Shown piece after piece: positions 52,511 to 60,946 of a stretch of 64,000 nt of DNA. The translations under genes and the position numbers were made by a program. Within the stretch, counting starts at the first letter, position 1, and each line of letters opens with the position of its first letter. The stretch comes from Streptomyces goshikiensis (GTDB lineage Bacteria; Actinomycetota; Actinomycetes; Streptomycetales; Streptomycetaceae), in contig NZ_BMVE01000011.1 in assembly GCF_014650555.1 (NCBI RefSeq), positions 1 to 64,000 of the forward strand, in the 5' to 3' direction. The notes beneath the pieces are model-generated. The model saw nothing but the letters and a program-made list of their open reading frames with translations, was not told the DNA's origin and did not search any database.

Positions 52511-52941
52511 GTAGGCGGGTAGCGATCTGATGCGCCTGAACGCTGACCTGGTTGATCTGGATGCCATGGAGTGCAGGTCCGGGAGGGTTTCCGCCCGGAG
52601 GGCGGCGTTTCCGCCAGGCCAGGGCTCCCGCCCAGGCGTCTCGCGATGGTCTGGTTGGACCCTTCCCCCTGACCGTTCTTTGGGGGGTTCCCGACAGTCT
52701 TTGGCATTCCGGGGCGGGCCGGGCTGTCAAGGGTGGCCGAAGGCCATCGCGAAGCGACGCGACCGAAGGGAGCGCCCTTGACGGGCCGGACCGAACCGGA
52801 AGGACAGTGAGACTGGCGGGAAGCCCCCAGCACGGTTCGACCCCGCCCCGCGTGGACCCCGCACACCCCCACCCCGGCCGACGGCCGTCCCGGGCCCCCG
52901 CCCCCGTCCCGGCACACGTGGAACCCCGCCCCGGCGGCGCG

Positions 52942-53523
52942 TTACCAGTCCAGGCGCGCCAGGGGGCGGCCCGTCGGGGCTATGGGGATGTCGTGGGAGC
53001 GGTGGTCGAGGTCGATCAGGCGGATCGTGTCGGGGGTGAGCCATTGCGCGTGGAGGATGCCCTTGGACCAGTCCGCGTCGTCGTACCGGGCCACCGGCCA
53101 GCGGCGGGTGGCCGGGAACGGGCCCTGGTCCACGTAGACCTCCCAGCCCGGGTCCGCCAGCGGCGAGACGCGTTCCACCACCAGGCGGCGGGGCGCGCCC
53201 GCGCCGCCCGGGGCCGTGACGTCGTACTGCTGCGCGGGGAAGGGGTCGGCCGCCATCAGCCCCAGCGGGACGAGCAGGGCGGCCAGGAGCCCCGCGCCCG
53301 CCAGGGCGGCGACCGCCTTGTCGGCGCCGGGGCCGCGCGAGCGCAGCGCGGCGCCCGTGGCGAGGGCGGCGCCGGCGAGGGGGACGAGGAGCCACGGGCT
53401 GTTCAGCTCGGCCACGACGGCCAGGCCGCCCGGACGTTCGTACAGCCGGCCGGCGATCGCGGCCACCGCGCACATGCCGGCGAGGGCGATCAGCCCGAGC
53501 CCCGCACCTCGGCGTATCTTCAT
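52942..53523 (-). CDS. Hypothetical membrane protein
   Basis: A 193-residue protein with three N-terminal hydrophobic segments (LGLIALAGMCAVAAIAG, LLVPLAGAALATGAAL, VAALAGAGLLAALLVPLGLM) and a C-terminal domain of about 100 residues with EVYVDQGPFPATRRWPV and WLTPDTIRLIDLDHRSHDI. The C-terminal part resembles a small beta domain, probably outside the membrane. ATG 53523; divergent from the PNPOx-like gene. Family not recognised. Confidence 0.75.
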   Translation of the reverse strand: MKIRRGAGLGLIALAGMCAVAAIAGRLYERPGGLAVVAELNSPWLLVPLAGAALATGAALRSRGPGADKAVAALAGAGLLAALLVPLGLMAADPFPAQQYDVTAPGGAGAPRRLVVERVSPLADPGWEVYVDQGPFPATRRWPVARYDDADWSKGILHAQWLTPDTIRLIDLDHRSHDIPIAPTGRPLARLDW

Positions 53524-53547
53524 GGACCCGCACCCTAACCTGACCCC

Positions 53548-54207
53548 ATGACCAGCGACTTCCACGCCACCTTGCACTCCCTGCGCGTCTGGGACGGGAC
53601 CCTCCCCGGCTTCGACACCGACGTCGCGCCCGCCGAGCCGCTCCCCCTGTTCCGGGAGTGGTTCGTGCACGCCGCGCGGGCCGGGCAGCAGGAGCCGCAC
53701 ACGATGAGCCTGGCGACCGTCGACTCCGACGGGCGGCCCGACGTACGCACGCTGATGCTGCACGACGCCGACGCCCGCGGCTGGCACTTCGCCACGCACG
53801 CCACCAGCGCCAAGGGCCGCCAGCTGGCCGGGCATCCGGACGCCGCGCTGGGGTTCTACTGGCCGACGGTGGCGCGGCAGGTGCGGATCCGGGGCCGGGT
53901 CGGCGCCTGTGGCCCGCGGGAGAGCCGGGCCGACCTCGCGGTGCGGTCGCGGGGTGCGCTCGCGGCCGCGCTGACCGGGCGGCAGAGCGAGGTGCTGGGC
54001 TCCGTACGGGAGCTGGCCGAGGCCTCGGCGGCGGCGTGGGAGCGGGCCGGCGCGGAGCCGGACGCCCCGGCTCCGACCTGGACGCGGTACGTACTGGACG
54101 CCGCCGAGGTGGAGTTCTTCCAGGGCGACCCGATGCGACGGCACGTCCGGCTGCGGTACCTGCGCGGCGGTGACGGCTCCTGGACGCGCGACCTCCTCTG
54201 GCCGTAG
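53548..54207 (+). CDS. Pyridoxamine 5'-phosphate oxidase family protein
   Basis: A 219-residue split-barrel flavoprotein of the PNPOx type. TMSLATVDSDGRPDVRTLMLHDADARGWHFATHATSAKG and ALGFYWPTVARQVRIRGRV are the FMN-binding segments, with the dimerising C-terminal tail YVLDAAEVEFFQG...RHVRLRYLR. True PNPOx (PdxH) also has these parts, but relatives use other substrates including F420, so vitamin B6 is not certain. Confidence 0.88.
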   Translation: MTSDFHATLHSLRVWDGTLPGFDTDVAPAEPLPLFREWFVHAARAGQQEPHTMSLATVDSDGRPDVRTLMLHDADARGWHFATHATSAKGRQLAGHPDAALGFYWPTVARQVRIRGRVGACGPRESRADLAVRSRGALAAALTGRQSEVLGSVRELAEASAAAWERAGAEPDAPAPTWTRYVLDAAEVEFFQGDPMRRHVRLRYLRGGDGSWTRDLLWP

Positions 54208-54265
54208 CCGTGGCCGTGGCCGTAGCCCGTCGCCGTCGCCGTCGCCGTGGCCCCACCGCCCCGGC

Positions 54266-54697
54266 TCACACCGGCCGGAACACCGCCACCGCGATCCCCG
54301 GGGCCGCCTCGCGGAAGGTGGCCTCCAGGGGCATGCCGACGCTCAGGCGGGCGTGCTCGCACTCCACGACCTCCGTCATCATCCGGGGTCCTTCCGCCAG
54401 GTCGACCACGGCCGCCACGTAGGGGACCCGCGTCCCGAACGGCGGGAGGTCGTTGCGGTGGATCACCGACCAGGTGTAGAGCGTGGCGCGGCCGCTCGCC
54501 GCCTCCCACGTCACCCGGTCCTCCCCCGCCCAGCAGAACGGGCAGAACTCCCGCGGGTAGTGGTGCGCGCGCCCGCACTCCCCGCAGCGGCGCAGCAGCA
54601 GCCGGCCCTCGGCGGCCGCGTCCCAGTAGGGGCGGGTGAACTCGTCCACCTCGGGCAGGTCGTAGCGGGCGGCGGAGCCGCCGCCGGCGGCGCTCAC
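54266..54697 (-). CDS. DUF35 OB-fold/zinc-ribbon protein (second copy)
   Basis: A 143-residue OB-fold protein like the one at 39916. The zinc site is RCGECGRAHHYPREFCPFC, followed by the OB segment ATLYTWSVIHRNDLPPFGTRVPYVAAVVDLAEG. GTG 54697 overlaps the DoxX stop (GTGA), so it is translationally coupled. It may partner the second thiolase at 50267, which has no DUF35 gene beside it. Confidence 0.9.
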   Translation of the reverse strand: MSAAGGGSAARYDLPEVDEFTRPYWDAAAEGRLLLRRCGECGRAHHYPREFCPFCWAGEDRVTWEAASGRATLYTWSVIHRNDLPPFGTRVPYVAAVVDLAEGPRMMTEVVECEHARLSVGMPLEATFREAAPGIAVAVFRPV

Positions 54698-55146
54698 CGG
54701 AACAGTCCGATCGCGGCGTCGAGCGACCAGGTCTGCCAGGCGATCGCGAAGAGCGCGACGAGCGAGATGAGCGCCATCATCGCGTTCTGCCCCTGCTCGG
54801 CCCAGTCGTGGATCATCAGCACCAGGTAGAGCAGGTTCAGCAGCAGTCCGCCCACCAGCGCGACCGGGGTCAGGAACCCGAGCACCAGGCCCAGCCCGAG
54901 GGCGAGTTCCGCGTAGACGACGACGTACGCCATCAGGCGCGGCCTCGGCCGGACGACCTTCTCGAAGCCGCCCTTCACGAACGGCCAGCGGTGCTTGCCC
55001 GCGACGTCGGCCGCCCAGGCGATGCCGGTGCCGCGCTCGAACCAGCCCTTCTTGTCCTTGTGCCGCCAGCTCTCCAGCCACCACAGGCCGAGGCCTATCC
55101 GGAGCACGGCGAGCCATTCGGCCCCGCTGAGCCAGATGGTCCGCAT
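54694..55146 (-). CDS. DoxX-family membrane protein
   Basis: A 150-residue protein with four hydrophobic helices: AVLRIGLGLWWLESW, YVVVYAELALGLGLVLGFL, VALVGGLLLNLLYLVLMI and MMALISLVALFAIAW. ESWRHK and GLGLWW fit DoxX/thiosulfate-oxidoreductase-like proteins. ATG 55146 has GGAGGGG about 8-10 bases upstream; GTG 55164 is the alternative. First gene of the operon under the operator at 55176-55190. Its role in the pathway may be electron transfer. Confidence 0.85.
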   Translation of the reverse strand: MRTIWLSGAEWLAVLRIGLGLWWLESWRHKDKKGWFERGTGIAWAADVAGKHRWPFVKGGFEKVVRPRPRLMAYVVVYAELALGLGLVLGFLTPVALVGGLLLNLLYLVLMIHDWAEQGQNAMMALISLVALFAIAWQTWSLDAAIGLFR

Positions 55147-55175
55147 CGGCGTCCACCCCTCCACTAGCCTTGGAT

Positions 55176-55190
55176 CTGACGGTACGTCAG
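55176..55190. promoter_or_regulatory. CTGACG-N3-CGTCAG operator before DoxX-DUF35 operon
   Basis: CTGACG-GTA-CGTCAG, perfect 6+3+6, 29 bp before the DoxX ATG. The monooxygenase gene starts 124-151 bp away on the other side and may share it. Confidence 0.85.
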
Positions 55191-55340
55191 TTCACCGGAT
55201 GCCGGGCGATCCCGCAAGACCTCCGGCCCTCCGCGGGTCCCGTGATCGATCCGCAATCGATTCCCCGCCCGTCCGAGACCCATCAACCCAGCGTGGCGAT
55301 ACGCTCACACCTCATGCCCGGAGTCCCCGCAGCACCCGAC

Positions 55341-56612
55341 ATGAGCAGCACCCAGCCCCGCCCCGTCTACGTGATCGGCGCCGGGCCCGGCGGCCTCGCC
55401 GTCGCCGCCGCGCTGCGCGCCCGAGGGGTGCGCGCGGTGGTCGTCGAGAAGTCCGACGGCGTCGGCGCCTCCTGGCGGGGGCACTACGCCCGGCTCCACC
55501 TGCACACCACCCGCCGCCTCTCCGCCCTCCCCGGGCTGGCCATTCCGCGCCGGTTCGGGCGGTGGGTGTCGCGGGACGACGTGGTGCGGTACCTGGAGAA
55601 GTACGCCGAGTTCCACGAGCTGGAGCTGGTGACCGGGGTCGAGGTGACCCGGATCGAGCGCGCGCCCGCCGTGGCCGGTGCCGGGGACGACGCCAGGGAC
55701 GGCGGCGGAGCCGCAGCCGGCGAGGGGCCCGGCTGGCTCCTGCACGCCAGCGGCGGCCGGGTGCTCGCCGGCCGGGCCGTGGTCGTGGCGACCGGCTTCA
55801 ACCACACCCCGCGCCTGCCGGACTGGCCCGGCCGGGACACGTACACCGGCGCGCTCGCGCACGCCGCCGCCTACCGCGACCCGAAGCCGTACGAGGGCCG
55901 GGACGTACTGGTCGTCGGCGCCGGCAACACCGGCGCCGAGATAGCCGTCGACCTGGCCGAGGGCGGGGCGGCGCGGGTCCGCCTCGCCGTGCGCACCGCC
56001 CCGCACATCGTGCGCCGCTCCACCGCCGGCTGGCCCGCCCAGCGCACCGGGATCCTGGTGCGGCGGCTGCCGGTGCGCCTGGTGGACCGGCTCGGCGCGC
56101 TCACCGCGAAGGTCTCCGTCCCGGACCTGACCGCGTACGGGCTCCCGCGCCCGGAGTCCGGCCTGTACAGCAGGGTCCGCCAGGGCGCGATCCCGGTGCA
56201 GGACGTCGGCCTGATCGCCGCCGTACGGGCGGGCACGGTGGAGCCGGTGGCCGCCGTCGAGGCGTTCGACGGCGCCGAGGTGGTCCTCGCGGACGGCTCG
56301 CGCATCACCCCGGACGCGGTGGTCGCCGCCACCGGTTACCGGCGCGGCCTGGAGGGGCTGATCGGGCACCTCGACGTGCTCGACGAGCGCGGGCGGCCGC
56401 TCGCGCACGGCCGGCGCACCCCGGCGCAGGCCCCCGGCCTGTACTTCACCGGCTTCACCAACCCCATCAGCGGGATGTTCCGGGAGATGGCGCTGGACGC
56501 CGAGAAGATCGCCAAGGCGCTCGCCCGCCGGCTCGGCGTCCGCGCCGAGGCCCGGCGGGCGGCCGCGCACCTACCGGACACCGGCCTACGCCCGGTAGAC
56601 CCCCCGGCCTGA
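55341..56612 (+). CDS. Flavin-containing monooxygenase (YUCCA/FMO-like)
   Basis: A 423-residue FAD/NADPH monooxygenase. FAD site VYVIGAGPGGLAVAAAL near the start, SDGVGASWRGHYARLHLHT (the FMO identifying block), and the NADPH site DVLVVGAGNTGAEIAVDLAEGG. VVAATGYRRGLEGLIGH is the ATG motif common to such proteins. Start uncertain: ATG 55341 is preferred, ATG 55314 is in frame. It is divergent from the DoxX operon. It may hydroxylate or oxygenate a carbon or nitrogen centre of an intermediate. Confidence 0.88.
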   Translation: MSSTQPRPVYVIGAGPGGLAVAAALRARGVRAVVVEKSDGVGASWRGHYARLHLHTTRRLSALPGLAIPRRFGRWVSRDDVVRYLEKYAEFHELELVTGVEVTRIERAPAVAGAGDDARDGGGAAAGEGPGWLLHASGGRVLAGRAVVVATGFNHTPRLPDWPGRDTYTGALAHAAAYRDPKPYEGRDVLVVGAGNTGAEIAVDLAEGGAARVRLAVRTAPHIVRRSTAGWPAQRTGILVRRLPVRLVDRLGALTAKVSVPDLTAYGLPRPESGLYSRVRQGAIPVQDVGLIAAVRAGTVEPVAAVEAFDGAEVVLADGSRITPDAVVAATGYRRGLEGLIGHLDVLDERGRPLAHGRRTPAQAPGLYFTGFTNPISGMFREMALDAEKIAKALARRLGVRAEARRAAAHLPDTGLRPVDPPA

Positions 56613-56787
56613 CCTCCCCGGCCCGGCCCGCCCGCCCCGCGACACCCGCCCCGGCCCGGCCCGGCCGCCTGCGGCGGCCCACGGCGGGATGCGGACGGGC
56701 GGCCGAATCGCGCCCTGGACCGGTGCCCGGGGGGTCTGCGACCGTTCCACACATCACCTCCACCAGCTTTCCCGCGCAGGCCTGTTC

Positions 56788-56802
56788 CTGACGGCGCGTC
56801 AG
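56788..56802. promoter_or_regulatory. CTGACG-N3-CGTCAG operator 1 before CoA ligase
   Basis: CTGACG-GCG-CGTCAG, perfect. It begins 24 bp upstream of a second site, so the two lie on nearly the same face of the helix. Confidence 0.85.
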
Positions 56803-56811
56803 TTCAGTAAT

Positions 56812-56826
56812 CTGACTACGCGTCAG
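56812..56826. promoter_or_regulatory. Operator 2 before CoA ligase (one mismatch)
   Basis: CTGACT-ACG-CGTCAG, one mismatch, 44 bp before the ligase ATG. A TAATCT -10-like hexamer overlaps its upstream edge. Confidence 0.8.
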
Positions 56827-56870
56827 TTAAGGAGTTCACGGAGATCTTCGAGCAGGGAGCGGGCGGAACG

Positions 56871-59105
56871 ATGCTTGGATCTACTCACGGCACCCTCACC
56901 ACCGACTTCCGCGCGCGCGTCGAGGCCTGCGGGGAAACCCCCCGGACGGCGGTGCACTCCACCGCGGCGCCGTCCGCCGAGGACACCGCCGCGCTCGACG
57001 TCAGCGGACGGCCCCTGCGCTCCGACGTGCCCGACCTGGACCGGTTCTTCCGGCCCGAGTCCGTGGCCGTCATCGGCGCCTCCGACACCGAAGGCCGGCC
57101 CAACACCGGCATCACCCGGCAGCTCATCGCCTGGGCGCAGCGCGTCGGCGCCCGGGTCCACCCCGTGCACCCCACCCGTACCAGCGTCTTCGGGCTGCCG
57201 TGCCGCGCCTCGGTGGCCGAGCTGCCCGAGCAGGTGGACCTCGCGGTGCTGCTCGTCGCCGATCCGCTGCCCGTCATCGAGGAACTGGCCGAGGCCAAGG
57301 TGAAGTTCGCCGTGGCCTTCGCCTCCGGATTCGCCGAGACCGGCGACGCGGGCGCCGCCGCGCAGGAGCGGCTCGCCGCCGCCGTGCGCCGCTCCGGCCT
57401 GCGCCTGCTCGGCCCGAACACCAACCTCAACGCCTTCGAGCGGTTCCGCGACGACCTCGACGGCCCGGCCATCGCGCTGATCACCCAGTCCGGCCACCAG
57501 GGCCGCCCCGTCTTCACCCTCCAGGAGCTCGGCATCCGCCTCTCCCACTGGGCGCCCACGGGCAACGAGGCCGATCTGGAGACCTCCGACTTCATCTCGT
57601 ACTTCGCCGAGCGGCCCGAGGTCGGGGCCATCGCCTGTTACGTCGAGGGCCTCCGGGACGGCCGCCAGTTCCTCCTCGCCGCCGACCGGGCCGCCCGCAA
57701 CGGGGTCCCCGTCGTCGCCGTGAAGGTCGGCCGCACCGAGACCGGCGCCCGGACGGCCGCCTCCCACACCGGGAAGCTGACCGGCGCGGACACCGTCGTG
57801 GACGCCGCCATGCGGCAGTTCGGGGTGATCCGCGTCGACGGCCTCGACGAGCTCCAGGACACCGCCGCGCTGCTGGCCCGGGCCCGTAAACCCCTGGCCG
57901 ACGGGGTGGTCGTCTACTCCATATCCGGCGGCACCGGCGCGCACTTCTCGGACCTGGCGAGCGAGGCGGGCCTGAGCCTGCCGACCCTCTCGCGGGCCAA
58001 GCAGGACGAGCTGCACCAGTGGATCCCGGAGTACCTGAACGTCGCCAACCCCGTCGACAACGGCGGCCACCCGGTGGGCGACTGGCGCGGCCGCAAGATC
58101 ATCGACGCGATCCTCGCGGACCCGTCCGTCGGCGTGCTGATCTGCCCGATCACCGGCCCGTTCCCGCCCATGAGCGACAGGCTCGCGCAGGACCTGGTGG
58201 ACGCGGCGGAACAGAGCGACAAGCTGGTCTGCGTGATCTGGGGATCCCCGGTCGGTACCGAGGAGGCCTACCGCACGACCCTCCTCGGCTCCTCCCGGGT
58301 GGCCACCTTCCGTACGTTCGGCAACTGCATCACCGCCGTACGGGCCTACCTCGGCCACCACCGGTTCACGGCCGGCTACCGCTCCCCCTTCGAGGACGCC
58401 CCGCGCACGCCCTCGCCCTCGTACCGCAAGGCGCAGGCCCTGATGCGGCCGGGCCAGCAGCTCAGCGAGCACGCGGCGAAGCAGCTGCTGCGCGCGTACG
58501 GGATACGGGTGCCCCGCGAGCAGCTCGTCACCAGCGCGGCGGCCGCCGTGCGCGCGGCGGGGCTGGTCGGGTACCCGGTGGTGATGAAGGCGTCGGGCCC
58601 GCAGCTCGGGCACAAGACGGAACTCGGGCTGGTGAAGATCGGCCTGACCTCGGCGAGCCAGATCCGGGACGCCTACCGGGAGCTGACCGACATCGCCCGC
58701 TACGAGAACGTCCCGCTGGACGGGATCCTGGTCTGCCAGATGGTGGAGCGGGGCGTCGAGATGGTCGTCGGCGTCACCCGGGACGACCTGTTCGGCCCGA
58801 CCGTGACGGTGGGCCTCGGCGGGGTCCTGGTGGAGGTCCTGCACGACGCGGCGGTACGGGTGCCGCCGTTCGGCGAGGACCAGGCGCGGGCGATGCTGAC
58901 CGAGCTGCGCGGCCACGCGCTGCTGGAAGGCGTACGGGGCGCTCCCCCGGCCGATGTCGACGCCCTGGTGGAGGTCGTGCTGCGGGTCCAGCGGATGGCG
59001 CTGGAGCTGGGCGACTCCCTCTCCGAGCTGGACATCAACCCGCTGATGGTCCTGCCGCGCGGCCAGGGGGCGGTGGCGCTGGACGCCCTCGCCGTCTGCC
59101 GCTGA
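56871..59105 (+). CDS. ADP-forming acyl-CoA ligase (acetate-CoA ligase family, fused)
   Basis: A 744-residue fused acyl-CoA synthetase of the nucleoside-diphosphate-forming type. The CoA-binding domain (about 50-160) has VAVIGASDTEGRPNTG; the succinyl-CoA-ligase-like domain has RLLGPNTNLNAF and ends with ASHTGKLTGAD, with the phosphohistidine H299. The C-terminal ATP-grasp domain (about 510-740) has GYPVVMKASGPQLGHKTELG. It converts an acid to an acyl-CoA with ATP. ATG 56871 follows GGGAGCGGGCGGA. It lies under the paired operators. Confidence 0.9.
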   Translation: MLGSTHGTLTTDFRARVEACGETPRTAVHSTAAPSAEDTAALDVSGRPLRSDVPDLDRFFRPESVAVIGASDTEGRPNTGITRQLIAWAQRVGARVHPVHPTRTSVFGLPCRASVAELPEQVDLAVLLVADPLPVIEELAEAKVKFAVAFASGFAETGDAGAAAQERLAAAVRRSGLRLLGPNTNLNAFERFRDDLDGPAIALITQSGHQGRPVFTLQELGIRLSHWAPTGNEADLETSDFISYFAERPEVGAIACYVEGLRDGRQFLLAADRAARNGVPVVAVKVGRTETGARTAASHTGKLTGADTVVDAAMRQFGVIRVDGLDELQDTAALLARARKPLADGVVVYSISGGTGAHFSDLASEAGLSLPTLSRAKQDELHQWIPEYLNVANPVDNGGHPVGDWRGRKIIDAILADPSVGVLICPITGPFPPMSDRLAQDLVDAAEQSDKLVCVIWGSPVGTEEAYRTTLLGSSRVATFRTFGNCITAVRAYLGHHRFTAGYRSPFEDAPRTPSPSYRKAQALMRPGQQLSEHAAKQLLRAYGIRVPREQLVTSAAAAVRAAGLVGYPVVMKASGPQLGHKTELGLVKIGLTSASQIRDAYRELTDIARYENVPLDGILVCQMVERGVEMVVGVTRDDLFGPTVTVGLGGVLVEVLHDAAVRVPPFGEDQARAMLTELRGHALLEGVRGAPPADVDALVEVVLRVQRMALELGDSLSELDINPLMVLPRGQGAVALDALAVCR

Positions 59106-59184
59106 TCCGCTGCCGCTGATGTCCGATGCCTTGGCGCCGGTGCGCCGAGCTGTGTCCCACCCACCCCGAACGGGAGTTCACCGT

Positions 59185-59985
59185 ATGACCGGCATCTCCG
59201 AGGACGAGGTACTGCACCGCTTCGAGGGCGGGGTCTCGTGGATCACGCTCAACCGGCCCGAGGCGATGAACGCCGTCACCTGGGAGCAGCGCGAGCGCGT
59301 CATCGCGCTGCTCGGGGCGGCCTCGGCCGATCCGGGCGTGCGGGCGGTGGTGGTCACCGCGACCGGGAAGGGGTTCTGCGCGGGCGCGGATCTGCGCGGG
59401 GCGCCGGCCGCCGGGGAGCGGGTGGCGGGTGACGTGGCGCGGATGATCCGGCTGGGGGCGCAGCGGCTGATCACGGCGGTGCTGGACTGCGAGAAGCCCG
59501 TCATCGCCGCCGTCAACGGCACGGCCGCCGGGATCGGCGCCCATCTGGCGCTCGCCTGCGATCTGGTCATCGCCGCGGAACCGGCCCGGTTCATCGAGGT
59601 GTTCGTCCGCCGCGGGCTGGTGCCGGACGGCGGGGGCGCGTACCTGCTCCCGCGCCTCGTCGGCCCGCAGAAGGCGAAGGAGCTGATGTTCTTCGGCGAC
59701 GCGGTCCCGGCGGCCGAGGCCGAGCGGCTGGGGCTCGTCAACCGGGTGGTCCCGGCCGAGGCCCTGGAGGAGAGCGCCCGCGAGTGGGCGGAGCGCCTCG
59801 CGCAGGGGCCGACCCGCGCCCTGGCGATGACGAAGCAGCTGGTCAACGCCTCCCTCGACGGCGACCGGGCGACCGCGCTGGCCGCGGAGGCGACCGCCCA
59901 GGAGCTCAACATGGGCACCGCCGACGCGAACGAGGGCGTGGCGAGCTTCGTGGAGCGCCGTACGCCCAAGTACCTCGGCCGCTGA
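59185..59985 (+). CDS. Enoyl-CoA hydratase/isomerase
   Basis: A 266-residue crotonase. The oxyanion hole is FCAGADL and NGTAAGIGAHLALACD, and the catalytic acid candidate is the Asp in RRGLVPDGGGAYLLPR, typical of the PaaG-like hydratase/isomerase group. ATG 59185 has GGAG 9 bases upstream. It begins 79 bp after the CoA ligase and is probably in its operon, acting on the acyl-CoA the ligase makes. Confidence 0.92.
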   Translation: MTGISEDEVLHRFEGGVSWITLNRPEAMNAVTWEQRERVIALLGAASADPGVRAVVVTATGKGFCAGADLRGAPAAGERVAGDVARMIRLGAQRLITAVLDCEKPVIAAVNGTAAGIGAHLALACDLVIAAEPARFIEVFVRRGLVPDGGGAYLLPRLVGPQKAKELMFFGDAVPAAEAERLGLVNRVVPAEALEESAREWAERLAQGPTRALAMTKQLVNASLDGDRATALAAEATAQELNMGTADANEGVASFVERRTPKYLGR

Positions 59986-60015
59986 GCCGCCGTCCGCCGC
60001 GCGGCCCCGCCCGGG

Positions 60016-60807
60016 CTACATCCGCGGGTCGGGCCTCAGCAGCGCGAACACCGCGCCGAAGGGGTCGGCGAGCCAGGAGATCCGGCCGACGTCCGGGACG
60101 TCGGCCGCCGGCATCAGTACGGATCCGCCCTTCGCCGTGGCCGCCGCGACGGTGGCGTCGACGTCCTCGGCGTGGAAGTACGGCACCCAGCGGGGCCGCT
60201 CGACCCCGCCGCCCGCGCCGTCGCCCATCGGGGCGACCCCGCCGAAGGAGGCCATTTGCTGGTCGCCGTCCTTGGTGCTCAGCACCCGGTACGTCATGCC
60301 GGGTGCCTGCATGTCCTGGCTGCGCCAGCCGAAGAGGCCCTCGTAGAAGGTGATGGCCGCGAGCGGGTCGGGGACGTGCAGTTCCGCCCAGAGCAGGGTG
60401 CCCGGGGCGGAGGTGAGGCCCAGGCCGGCGGTCTTGCCGGGCTGCCAGAGCGCGAACTCGGCGCCCTGCGGGTCGGTGGCCTGGGCCAGCCAGCCCTCGC
60501 CCATGACGTCCATGGGCTCCATGCGGATGGTGCCGCCGCCGGCGGTGACGGCCGAGGCGGTGGCCCGGATGTCGTCGGCCTTGAAGTGGATCATCCAGGC
60601 GGAGCCGGCCCCCTGCTCGGTGAGCGGTCCGAGGGCGGCGACGGTCTTCCCGTCGACCTGGAAGAAGCCGTACCCGCCCGCCTCGGGCCCGGCGGAGACG
60701 AACCGCCAGCCGAAGACGGCGCTGTAGAACGCGGCGGCCGCGTCGGTGTCGGGGCTGCCGAGGTCGAGCCAGTTGGGCGATCCGGTACTGAAGTCGGTGC
60801 CGAGCAT
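60016..60807 (-). CDS. Two-domain VOC (glyoxalase-like) protein
   Basis: A 263-residue double vicinal-oxygen-chelate protein. Both halves have the DPLAAITFYEGLFGW or DTDAAAAFYSAVFGW start and end in DPQGAEFALWQ or DPFGAVFAL. It is related in layout to the one at 46610. ATG 60807 is used. It converges on the enoyl-CoA hydratase. The substrate is unknown. Confidence 0.88.
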   Translation of the reverse strand: MLGTDFSTGSPNWLDLGSPDTDAAAAFYSAVFGWRFVSAGPEAGGYGFFQVDGKTVAALGPLTEQGAGSAWMIHFKADDIRATASAVTAGGGTIRMEPMDVMGEGWLAQATDPQGAEFALWQPGKTAGLGLTSAPGTLLWAELHVPDPLAAITFYEGLFGWRSQDMQAPGMTYRVLSTKDGDQQMASFGGVAPMGDGAGGGVERPRWVPYFHAEDVDATVAAATAKGGSVLMPAADVPDVGRISWLADPFGAVFALLRPDPRM

Positions 60808-60946
60808 GGGTCCTCCTGGAGGGCGGGTGGTCGGGCCGGGGGGGCCGGCCCCGGTCGGCCACGATGCCGACCCCGCCGGGGGGCGTCCGCGTACGGGCAC
60901 CGGCGGGACGCCGGTTCCACCCGTACGGGCGCAGCCCGCTCCCGGC

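Larger units (their letters stand above)
51479..52941. repeat. 1.3-kb non-coding palindromic element
   Basis: No convincing gene in 1.46 kb. Bases 51576-52875 form a large imperfect palindrome. The outer arms (51576-51787 and 52665-52875, about 211 bp) are nearly identical as inverse copies, and the similarity continues more weakly inward to about 52060 and 52390. Each arm also carries small hairpins, such as the GTCAAGGG/CCCTTGAC pair. Inside lie tandem repeats on both sides of a central hairpin. A third copy of the arm end lies at bases 1-82. The function is unknown. Confidence 0.9.

Noticed and set aside
51522..52930. Several open frames of 80-330 codons in the palindrome
   Set aside because: They recur in both arms as inverse repeats and in opposite directions, lack ribosome sites, and read as low-complexity Arg/Pro-rich peptides.
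54208..54245. CCGTGG/CCGTCG hexanucleotide-like repeat after the PNPOx-like gene
   Set aside because: A short low-complexity run after the stop codon; no evidence of function.
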